Positions 1 through 6,620 of a stretch of 26,120 nucleotides of DNA are shown piece after piece. Below the pieces are notes generated by a model. It saw only the letters and a program-made list of their open reading frames with translations. It was not told the DNA's origin and ran no database searches. A program made the position numbers and the translations under genes. Location: NCBI GenBank assembly GCA_030618495.1, contig JAUXDE010000008.1, forward strand, positions 1 to 26,120. Reading direction: 5' to 3'. The stretch is from Clostridia bacterium (lineage in GTDB: Bacteria; UBA6262; WVXT01; JAUXBS01). Each line of letters opens with the position of its first letter. Within the stretch, counting starts at the first letter, position 1.

Positions 1-953
1 TTGTTTTCCGTTACAAGTACGTCAACAGCGTTGTGGTCCATGCATATTTGGCCTATCTGTTCCGATAACCTGTCAACCTCATCAGCCGCGCCGTCAATTA
101 TCAGCATAAGATATGCGTCGGCATTCTTGCCGGGCCACTTCTTATCCAGGTACTTCTCCGAAAGAGTTATTACATCCTGTTCTATAAACTCCACAGCCAT
201 CGGCATTATACCGCTCCTTATTATTTCAGGAACCACTCTTATAGCCTCATGGAGGCTTGCAAACGGGACGATTAAGGTATAGGTTACCTCCTGGGAGGAG
301 ATGAGGCCTATAACCGCCTTCGTTATCACACCCAGTGTCCCTTCAGAACCTATCATCAGATTCAGGAGGCTGTAACCGGTACTGTTCTTCACGAGCTTGC
401 CCCCGACGGTTATAATGCTACCGTCAGCTAAAACAACTTCAAGCTCCTTTATAAAATTCCTAAAAACACCGTACTTCACGGCCCTTGACCCTCCCGCGTT
501 GGTTGCTGCCGCCCCCCCTATAAAAGCGCTATCCTCTCCGGGATGCGGCGGAAAGAAGAATCCTTCTTCTTCAACCGCCTTATAGAACTCCATTAATGAT
601 ACTCCCGCCTCAACAGTCGCCATCATGTTATCCTTATCGATTTCAATAATCCTGTTCATGTTCTCAAGGGAGAGGACTATCTCGTCGTAAACAGGCACAC
701 AGCCCCCGCACAAGCCGGTACCCGCGCCCCTGGCTGAAACGGGAAGTTTCTTTTTGTTGGCGAGTTTTAGAATAGCGGATACCTCCCCGGTCTTTGACGG
801 TTTTACGACAACGACGGGATACTTCCTTATTTCAGGCATCGTTGTCTCATCGTGGGAATAATCCTCCATTTCCTCCTTTTTGGTAATAACATTACTTCCC
901 CCGACAATATTTATTAATTCATTTATGATTTCATCATTGATTTTTCCGAACAC
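1..953 (-). CDS. FAD-linked oxidase, GlcD / D-lactate dehydrogenase family (3' end missing)
   Basis: The first 317 residues of a flavoprotein that runs off the left edge. The family oxidises 2-hydroxy acids such as glycolate or D-lactate with FAD. Seen in translation: the FAD-binding (PCMH-type) core with ARGAGTGLCGG at about 74-84, NAGGSRAVKYG at about 152-162 and SEGTLGVIT at about 203-211, all diagnostic of the GlcD subfamily. The start is GTG at 953-951; an in-frame TAA lies immediately upstream, so no longer start exists, and GGGAGG sits six bases before it. Family members are usually about 460 residues, so roughly a third is outside the window. Substrate cannot be told; a GlcF-like iron-sulfur partner, if any, would lie beyond the edge. 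The gene diverges from the ABC transporter at 1248. Confidence 0.9.
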   Translation of the reverse strand, partial: MFGKINDEIINELINIVGGSNVITKKEEMEDYSHDETTMPEIRKYPVVVVKPSKTGEVSAILKLANKKKLPVSARGAGTGLCGGCVPVYDEIVLSLENMNRIIEIDKDNMMATVEAGVSLMEFYKAVEEEGFFFPPHPGEDSAFIGGAAATNAGGSRAVKYGVFRNFIKELEVVLADGSIITVGGKLVKNSTGYSLLNLMIGSEGTLGVITKAVIGLISSQEVTYTLIVPFASLHEAIRVVPEIIRSGIMPMAVEFIEQDVITLSEKYLDKKWPGKNADAYLMLIIDGAADEVDRLSEQIGQICMDHNAVDVLVTEN

Positions 954-981
954 TTAAATCCTCCCATATAAAATAACAATT

Positions 982-1008
982 TTATTTAACAATTTCATTG
1001 TTAAATAA
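982..1008. promoter_or_regulatory. Perfect 12-bp-arm palindrome, candidate operator
   Basis: TTATTTAACAAT, three bases (TTC), then ATTGTTAAATAA: a perfect AT-rich inverted repeat (arms 982-993 and 997-1008). It lies 29 bases upstream of the GTG of the oxidase gene, in the divergent spacer. The symmetry and position fit a repressor-dimer operator; the stem is too AT-rich and lacks a T-run of its own, so an intrinsic terminator is less likely. Which regulator binds is unknown. Confidence 0.5.
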
Positions 1009-1112
1009 GAAATACACGACCTTCTGATGACCTGCACATATTTATTGTACCACATGATAAGTGGAAAATCCACTCTTTTTAATTACCCGGAGAGTTTCAT
1101 AATAAATTATTA

Positions 1113-1141
1113 TGTACATCTGACAGAATATGAAGTATAAT
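1113..1141 (+). promoter_or_regulatory. Candidate sigma70-type promoter of the ABC transporter genes
   Basis: A perfect -10 box TATAAT at 1136-1141 is preceded, 17 bases earlier, by TGTACA at 1113-1118 (4 of 6 matches to TTGACA). Predicted transcription start is near 1148, giving a leader of about 100 nt before the ATG at 1248. This is the only good -10 box seen in the spacer on this strand. Confidence 0.45.
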
Positions 1142-1171
1142 AGCAATGAGACATGAAGAAGTCTCTTTCCG

Positions 1172-1200
1172 TATGTTAATAAAGGATGTCAATTAACATA
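1172..1200. promoter_or_regulatory. 9-bp inverted repeat in the ABC transporter leader
   Basis: TATGTTAAT at 1172-1180 and ATTAACATA at 1192-1200 form perfect 9-bp arms around 11 bases, just downstream of the predicted transcription start. A 5-bp hairpin, GAGAC (1148-1152) with GTCTC (1161-1165), precedes it. The arms share the core TGTTAA with the palindrome at 982-1008, so both could be sites for one regulator. The rest of the 954-1247 spacer holds no gene that I can see. Confidence 0.35.
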
Positions 1201-1247
1201 ATCGAAGGATGATGAAAGTGGCATATTTTTATTATTGAGAGGATATT

Positions 1248-2114
1248 ATGAATATTATTGAAATAAAGGATTTAAAGAAGTATTTTGGGAAAACAAAGGC
1301 TTTAGATGGTATATCCTTTGATGTTACGGAAGGCGAGATTTTTGGATTTTTAGGACCTAATGGCGCCGGTAAAACAACAACCATACGATGCATGATGAAC
1401 TATATCAATCCGAATGAAGGTTCAATTTTAATATTTGGCAGGGATTCAGCTAAAGAGGGTGTTTATCTAAAAAAAAGGATAGGGTATCTTTCAGGATATG
1501 TCAAATTATATGATAAGTGGACAGGCAGAGACCATATAGAACTTGTGAAAAAGCTGCATAATATAAAAGAATGGCCAAAGGATTTAATAGAGCGGTTTGA
1601 TTTTAATCCCGACAAAAAATCAAAAGGCCTATCATCAGGCAATCGTCAGAAACTTGGTATAATAATGGCTTTTATGGTAAAACCCGATCTGCTTATCATG
1701 GATGAACCTACCAATGGCCTTGACCCCCTGCTTCAGAATGAACTGTATAAAATGCTTCAGGAGCAAAGGGCAAAAGGGACAACTATATTTATGTCATCCC
1801 ATAATCTTACTGAAGTTGAAAGGGTTTGTAACAGGATCGGTATTATTAAAAATGGAAAGATGGTAACAATAGAGGATATTGCCTCCTTGAAGGTAAAAAA
1901 GATAAATACAGTGCATGCTTACTTTGCGGAAAAGGTAGATAAAAAGGATTTCCAGCATGAAAATATAGAAATTATAAATGAGCTCCCCGACACACTTCTT
2001 ATGAAAGTAAAAGGGGATATTAATCCGTGCATTAAAGCGATTGCAAAATATAAGCTGAAAGATATTGATATTTTTCAGGCATCCCTGGAAGATATATTTT
2101 TAGAACATTATTAG
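1248..2114 (+). CDS. ABC transporter ATP-binding protein (ABC-2 exporter type)
   Basis: The 288-residue ATPase of a two-component exporter; it powers the membrane partner encoded just downstream. Visible motifs: Walker A GPNGAGKTT at 36-44, signature LSSGNRQKL at 128-136, Walker B LLIMDEP at 148-154, D-loop GLDP at 157-160 and switch histidine H185. The segment after GYLSG (about 79-93) resembles the subgroup with GYLPGELxLYDxxTG, though the acidic residue is replaced, so no classical Q-loop glutamine is evident. About 75 C-terminal residues form the usual accessory domain of this family. The start has GAGAGGA upstream. Base composition of this gene and the next is clearly more AT-rich than the flanking genes. 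The exported substrate is unknown; drug, lantibiotic and sodium exporters share this architecture. Confidence 0.93.
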   Translation: MNIIEIKDLKKYFGKTKALDGISFDVTEGEIFGFLGPNGAGKTTTIRCMMNYINPNEGSILIFGRDSAKEGVYLKKRIGYLSGYVKLYDKWTGRDHIELVKKLHNIKEWPKDLIERFDFNPDKKSKGLSSGNRQKLGIIMAFMVKPDLLIMDEPTNGLDPLLQNELYKMLQEQRAKGTTIFMSSHNLTEVERVCNRIGIIKNGKMVTIEDIASLKVKKINTVHAYFAEKVDKKDFQHENIEIINELPDTLLMKVKGDINPCIKAIAKYKLKDIDIFQASLEDIFLEHY

Positions 2115-2169
2115 TAATAAAAATAACCCGAAAAATAAGAAAACCACACTGAGTAAAGGAGCATAAATT

Positions 2170-2973
2170 ATGTTTACCTTATTATTAAGAATTTTAAAAG
2201 ACAGGAAAATATCAATCACAGTATTCTGTTTGGGAAGCATGCTTTTTATGTGGATGTATGTAGCCATGTGGCCCAGCTTCCAGAGCCAGGCTGAAGATTT
2301 TACTAAAATAATGGAAAATTATCCTGAAGAACTCATGAAAGCAATGAATATCAAAGAAATGAGCATGAATACCATAGAGAGCTTTCTGGCACTGGAAAAC
2401 TTTAGTATTGTATGGCCTCTTTTTATTATATTTCTCACAATATCTTTTGCGACTTTCTGCATTTCAACCGATATAGAGAAAGGCTCGATAGAAATTATTC
2501 TGGCACAGCCAATTTCAAGGACCAAAATATTTATAGGGAGATATCTCGCAGGATTGATATTTATATTATTGTTTACAACATTCTCAATATTATCAATATT
2601 TATTTTTGCGCCGCTTCATGGCGTCGATTATCAACCGGGAAATCATATTTCAATATTTTTACTGTCATTCATGTTTGGATGGGCTCTGTATAGCATTGCA
2701 TTTCTATGCTCTTCTATATTCTCTGAAAGAAGTAAATCACTGATGCTTAGCGGGTCTATTGTTTTTTTGATGTACATTCTTAATCTGATAGCGAATTTGA
2801 AAGATAATTTATCATATCTTAAATATTTATCCTTCTTTTATTACTACAGCTATTATGATGCTATAGTTTATAATTCTTTAAATATGTCTTCTTTTATTGC
2901 CTTTGGAGTGACAGTTATTTTATGTTCTTCTGCTGCGGTAATCTGGTTTAATAGAAGGGATATTACTTTTTAA
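2170..2973 (+). CDS. ABC-2 type transporter permease
   Basis: A 267-residue inner-membrane protein with about six hydrophobic spans (roughly 15-34, 78-98, 125-147, 160-182, 190-208, 240-259). The cytosolic motif EKGSIEIILAQPISR at 103-117 matches the conserved ABC-2 permease element just before the third span. The gene follows the ATPase by 55 bases with AAAGGAG before its ATG, so the two form an operon and should assemble as an ATPase-permease dimer. It is very AT-rich. The 75 bases between its stop and the convergent murJ stop hold no clear terminator hairpin. Substrate unknown. Confidence 0.88.
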   Translation: MFTLLLRILKDRKISITVFCLGSMLFMWMYVAMWPSFQSQAEDFTKIMENYPEELMKAMNIKEMSMNTIESFLALENFSIVWPLFIIFLTISFATFCISTDIEKGSIEIILAQPISRTKIFIGRYLAGLIFILLFTTFSILSIFIFAPLHGVDYQPGNHISIFLLSFMFGWALYSIAFLCSSIFSERSKSLMLSGSIVFLMYILNLIANLKDNLSYLKYLSFFYYYSYYDAIVYNSLNMSSFIAFGVTVILCSSAAVIWFNRRDITF

Positions 2974-3048
2974 AATAGTCCGTATCATCCATTTTCAAAA
3001 AAACCCTGCTTCTTGAATGACTTGTTGCTACACTAGAACAGTAAAGAC

Positions 3049-4662
3049 TTACCCTCTGACCATCATCTTCCTTATATACTTTAATTCATCGCATCCCAGC
3101 AGGTACGCTGATAAGAAGTAAACCCCGACCGCAAAGGGTATAGTTATCCCTACAAACAGGTATTTTGACGTCCCCCCAAGAAATTTCAAACACAGCATAC
3201 AGACCAGCATGACCGAAAGAGAGGCAATGAATATCTTGATAGACGACAGTATCATCTTCCCCAGCCCGAGCGACCCTATTCGCTTTCTCAGGTATATCAA
3301 CAGCAGTATGAGATTAACCATCGCCGCCAGCGCGGTTGCAAGGGCAAGGCCCCCGACCCCGAGAATACGCATGAGTATTAGATTCAATATTATGTTCAGC
3401 GCCATAGAGCAGGCGGCAATCCTGACCGGTGTTTTTGTATCCTTGAACGAGTAAAAAGCCGAGACCACCAGTTTCACCCCGGCATATCCCACGAGTCCCG
3501 CAGCATAATAAGCAAGCGCAAACCCTGTTACTTCAGAGGCATGCGAACTGAATGCGCCCCTTTCAAACAATACCCTTATTATCGGCACTCCTAAAAATAT
3601 CAGGCCCATTGTTGCGGGAAGGATTGTAAAGATTATCATTTTTAGGCCTGATGCAAGCGTACCCTTTAACCCGTCAAAATCCTTCCTTACCGACGACTCC
3701 GACATCAACGGTAGTGAAACCGTCGCTATGGCCGTGCCGAAAAGAGCCAAGGGCAGCTGCATTACCCTGTTGGCGTAGTAAAGCGCGGTTACGCTTCCTT
3801 CTTCAAGGACGGAGGCGCAGATGGTGTCAACAAATACATTTATCTGGCTTATGGAAAGCCCTACTGCCGCGGGCAATATCAATAGTCCTACCTTTTTCAC
3901 CCCCGGATGGCTTATAAGGGAACGTATGTTGATAAGCTCCTTAATAAATGAAAATGAAAAGTAGCCGCGTTTTGCAAGGGCAGGAACCTGGAACGCAAAT
4001 TGCGCAAACCCTCCCAAAAGTATTCCCGCGGCAAGCCCGTAGACCGGGCTCTCCATGAACGGGCAGACAACCAGTATGAATACAATCTCCGAAATACTCA
4101 GCATGCACGGCGCAAGCGCCGGTATAATAAACTTCCCCAGTGAATTGAGAATACCCAGAGTCAGCGCTCCCAGCCCTATTGCAATCATGAACGGGAATAT
4201 AATCCTCGTTATTGTTATTGTCAAAGCGAGTTTTTCCGGGTTACCCGTGAACCCCGGGGCAATCAGGCGCACTATTTGCGGCGTTAGAATCCACCCGGCC
4301 ACGGCAAGCATTATCAGTATAACCACGAGAACGGTAAAAATACTTTTTACGAATTTCTTTGATTCTCCATCTCCCTTTGTCTTCAGGTACTCCACGAAGA
4401 CAGGTATAAAGGATGATGAAAGCGCGCCTTCGCCGAGCAGTCTCCTAAACAGGTTGGGTATGCGGTAAGCAACGAACAGGGCGTCCGCAGCCATCCCCGC
4501 TCCGAGCATATTGGCTATTAACATATCCCTGATATAGCCAAGCGCGCGGGACAGCATAGTTGAAAGACTTACCCCCGCTGTCCACTTTGCGGCCTTTCCT
4601 TTTTCCTTCATTTCTCTTGACATATTTCCCTTTTTTTGATACTTTGATGGGAATTCAAACAT
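3049..4662 (-). CDS. murJ: Lipid II flippase MurJ (MviN)
   Basis: A polytopic inner-membrane protein of the MOP/MATE-like superfamily that moves the lipid-linked peptidoglycan precursor to the periplasmic face. Seen: the N-terminal LSRALGYIRD (about 37-46), then DALFVAYRIPNLFRR at about 60-74 followed by GEGALSSSFIPVF, all characteristic of MurJ, and a chain of hydrophobic segments consistent with the 14 spans of the family. The length of 537 is a little above the usual 510-525, so the start may be the later ATG at 4623 (MSREMKEKGK, 524 residues) with GGGA just upstream. With the longer start only 22 bases separate it from the divergent rpsT. Convergent with the ABC permease on the other side. 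Confidence 0.93.
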   Translation of the reverse strand: MFEFPSKYQKKGNMSREMKEKGKAAKWTAGVSLSTMLSRALGYIRDMLIANMLGAGMAADALFVAYRIPNLFRRLLGEGALSSSFIPVFVEYLKTKGDGESKKFVKSIFTVLVVILIMLAVAGWILTPQIVRLIAPGFTGNPEKLALTITITRIIFPFMIAIGLGALTLGILNSLGKFIIPALAPCMLSISEIVFILVVCPFMESPVYGLAAGILLGGFAQFAFQVPALAKRGYFSFSFIKELINIRSLISHPGVKKVGLLILPAAVGLSISQINVFVDTICASVLEEGSVTALYYANRVMQLPLALFGTAIATVSLPLMSESSVRKDFDGLKGTLASGLKMIIFTILPATMGLIFLGVPIIRVLFERGAFSSHASEVTGFALAYYAAGLVGYAGVKLVVSAFYSFKDTKTPVRIAACSMALNIILNLILMRILGVGGLALATALAAMVNLILLLIYLRKRIGSLGLGKMILSSIKIFIASLSVMLVCMLCLKFLGGTSKYLFVGITIPFAVGVYFLSAYLLGCDELKYIRKMMVRG

Positions 4663-4684
4663 ATATTATTCCCGGGAGGATTAA

Positions 4685-4966
4685 ATGACCAAGTTAAAAA
4701 ACGACCGACACACCAGTACGAAGAAGTCAGAAAGACAAAATATAAAACGTAAGAAACGCAACATACTGATAAAGAATAAAATCAAGAAAACCCTTAAAAA
4801 ACTGGAAGCCGCTATTGCCTCCGGTAATGTTGATGAAAGCAAGAAACTTTTAAAGGTTGCGATGAAAACCCTTCAGACGAGTTCCAGGAAGAACATACTT
4901 CCCGACAATGCAGCATCCCGTAAGATATCACAACTTTCAAAGAAGATAAACAGCATGAAAAAATAA
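4685..4966 (+). CDS. rpsT: 30S ribosomal protein S20
   Basis: A 93-residue, strongly basic protein that binds 16S rRNA during early assembly of the small subunit. Its run of Lys/Arg, the SERQNIKRK segment near 15-23 and the late NILPDNAASRKISQLSKKIN segment match the helical bundle of S20. A strong GGGAGGA (4674-4680) lies four bases before the ATG. It stands alone on the plus strand among minus-strand genes, with murJ diverging at 22 bases and holA converging at 7 bases; rpsT beside holA and murJ is a recurrent bacterial neighbourhood. I see no clear intrinsic terminator after the stop. Confidence 0.95.
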   Translation: MTKLKNDRHTSTKKSERQNIKRKKRNILIKNKIKKTLKKLEAAIASGNVDESKKLLKVAMKTLQTSSRKNILPDNAASRKISQLSKKINSMKK

Positions 4967-4973
4967 TCCGCAT

Positions 4974-6017
4974 TCAACCGCTCTCAGCGCAAACGCATAT
5001 ATCCATTACGAGCATTTCAAGAGCAAGCCTTGCGGGTTTCTTTCCTGTCTTGATTTCCACGTCGGCAGTAAGCAACCGGGAAAAATCATTGGCCAGTTCT
5101 CTGTCGGTAAATTTACAGGACGCCTTCACGAGGTACTTGTTATAGAAATAATTTATACCCAGGCTGTCCGTAATTTCCCTTTCTGTTTTATCCTGTTTCA
5201 ACAATATCCCTGCCAGGGCTATATGCCTTAACCTGGCAGCTATGGCTGAGAGTATCATCACCTGGCTACCGGGCTTCTCGTCAAGCAATAATTTCAATAT
5301 TTTAAGAGAATCCTCAACATTCTTGAAGGTAATTGATTTTTGAAGGTCAAAAACCGTACTGCCCTTTACGTACCCCAGTACCTGCTCAACGTCTTTTACT
5401 TCTATCGTCTTCCTGTCCCCGATGAAATTCACCAGTTTTTCAATCTCGCTCTTTAACCCGAACAGGTCGCTCCCTACTTCGCCGACAAGACACTGGTTTG
5501 CATCTTCGGAAATACTCCTGCCGAGACCCTTTACTTCACCGGCAACCCAGGGGGGTACCTGATAATCAAACAAGGGATAAAACTGCGCGTGAATGGAATT
5601 TGATTTGATCTGGCTGTAATATTTTTTCCTGAAATCCACCTTCCCGGCAGTCAGTATCAGGCAGGTTCCCTCCGCGGGTTCGGACACGTAGTCGGAAAGC
5701 GTTTTCCTGTCATTTTCCTTCAGTTTATCAATATCTTTAAATATTATCAGCCTTCCGATATTACCGGTTGTTTTTCCAAAAAAAAGAGGAAGCGTGTTTG
5801 CTATCTCCACCACTTCCCTCACGGCATCCTTTTCGCCAACGCTGATCATATTGAAATTAAAATCCGAAGATGCCTCGTTAACCAGTATTTTTTTTATTTT
5901 CTGAATTACATCTTCCTTCAGGTAATTCTCATTACCATCAAAAAGATAAACATTTGCTATTTCCTTTTTGTTTAAGCTCCCTATTATCTCACGGTATTTA
6001 TATATTCTGCTCTTCAA
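4974..6017 (-). CDS. holA: DNA polymerase III subunit delta
   Basis: A 347-residue clamp-loader subunit; HolA opens the beta sliding clamp in the gamma/tau complex. Recognised from the N-terminal YLFDGNENYLKED at about 24-36 (typical YLLYGEEPYLxEE), family-typical length, the alpha-helical C-terminal collar region and the leuS-lptE-holA order. The delta subunit lacks a functional ATP-binding motif, and none is seen here. The start is TTG at 6017-6015; no ATG or GTG occurs between it and the upstream in-frame TAA, and the next Met is about 58 codons in. lptE ends seven bases upstream. Confidence 0.9.
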   Translation of the reverse strand: MKSRIYKYREIIGSLNKKEIANVYLFDGNENYLKEDVIQKIKKILVNEASSDFNFNMISVGEKDAVREVVEIANTLPLFFGKTTGNIGRLIIFKDIDKLKENDRKTLSDYVSEPAEGTCLILTAGKVDFRKKYYSQIKSNSIHAQFYPLFDYQVPPWVAGEVKGLGRSISEDANQCLVGEVGSDLFGLKSEIEKLVNFIGDRKTIEVKDVEQVLGYVKGSTVFDLQKSITFKNVEDSLKILKLLLDEKPGSQVMILSAIAARLRHIALAGILLKQDKTEREITDSLGINYFYNKYLVKASCKFTDRELANDFSRLLTADVEIKTGKKPARLALEMLVMDICVCAESG

Positions 6018-6024
6018 AGTTATT

Positions 6025-6576
6025 CTACCAGCCGTAGATGGTTCTTTTTATAATCTCTTCCGACAACTCGGTTACAATACGCTCCCTTGCCAGCTCTTCT
6101 GTTTCCGCATTATCGCCTGACACGAAGAAACGGACTTCCTCAACAATCCCTCCTATTTCTGTGCCCGCTTCCGTTTCCCTCCAGATTTCATCCCACAGTA
6201 TAGTATTATCCGACAGGTCAACGAATATCAGGTTAACAATCATTCTAAGCCTGTACTGCTCAACGATATCGTTTTCATCATAACTTAAAGGTATCCGCTT
6301 ATATTTGATAATCTCGCCCTTAAGCATGCAATCGGCATCCTTTTCATCAGCTATCGTCAGCCTGCCGTTTTGAATGAATTTTTCTATCAACCCCGTCGTT
6401 AAGTCCTCGTTGATTCCGTAATACTCCGTACTATTGACAATCGTGGGAATGGCTATGGTTTTTAACCTCTGGGGAAGAATTTCCACGCCAGTGGTACTTT
6501 CAGGCGTATAACAACCGCTGAAAACAAGAAGAAATGATACTGCAAGGACAGTTCTAATCAACTTGATATTCTTCAT
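6025..6576 (-). CDS. lptE: LPS-assembly lipoprotein LptE-like
   Basis: A 183-residue lipoprotein. It starts with a basic and hydrophobic signal (MKNIKLIRTV then LAVSFLLVF) ending in SGC with Cys22 as the lipidated residue; position -3 is Phe, which is less common than Leu or Val. In the family, LptE plugs LptD and helps insert lipopolysaccharide into the outer membrane. Sequence identity in this family is low, so the gene order leuS-lptE-holA is the main support. I chose ATG 6576 because GGGAGGG lies six bases upstream and gives a normal signal peptide; an ATG at 6624 overlapping the leuS stop would add 16 residues. A general lipoprotein of the same fold is the alternative. Confidence 0.8.
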   Translation of the reverse strand: MKNIKLIRTVLAVSFLLVFSGCYTPESTTGVEILPQRLKTIAIPTIVNSTEYYGINEDLTTGLIEKFIQNGRLTIADEKDADCMLKGEIIKYKRIPLSYDENDIVEQYRLRMIVNLIFVDLSDNTILWDEIWRETEAGTEIGGIVEEVRFFVSGDNAETEELARERIVTELSEEIIKRTIYGW

Positions 6577-6620
6577 TTTACACCCTCCCGTGATTCTAAA
6601 CAAAACATAGTTAATATTCC

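Noticed and set aside
1-585. Plus-strand open frames across the left end
   Set aside because: The minus strand encodes a clear GlcD-family protein over the whole stretch, so the plus frames are antisense shadows.
1060-1080. AGTGGA-AAA-TCCACT hairpin followed by CTTTTT, terminator-like on the plus strand
   Set aside because: There is no plus-strand gene upstream for it to terminate, the stem has only six pairs and the loop three bases; overlapping GTGG/CCAC pairings nearby suggest chance symmetry.
2970-2982. The 13-mer TTAAAATAGTCCG occurs here and again at 10026-10038 in the centre of the inverted repeat
   Set aside because: Thirteen bases matching once in a 26-kb AT-rich window is expected by chance, and the flanking bases do not match.
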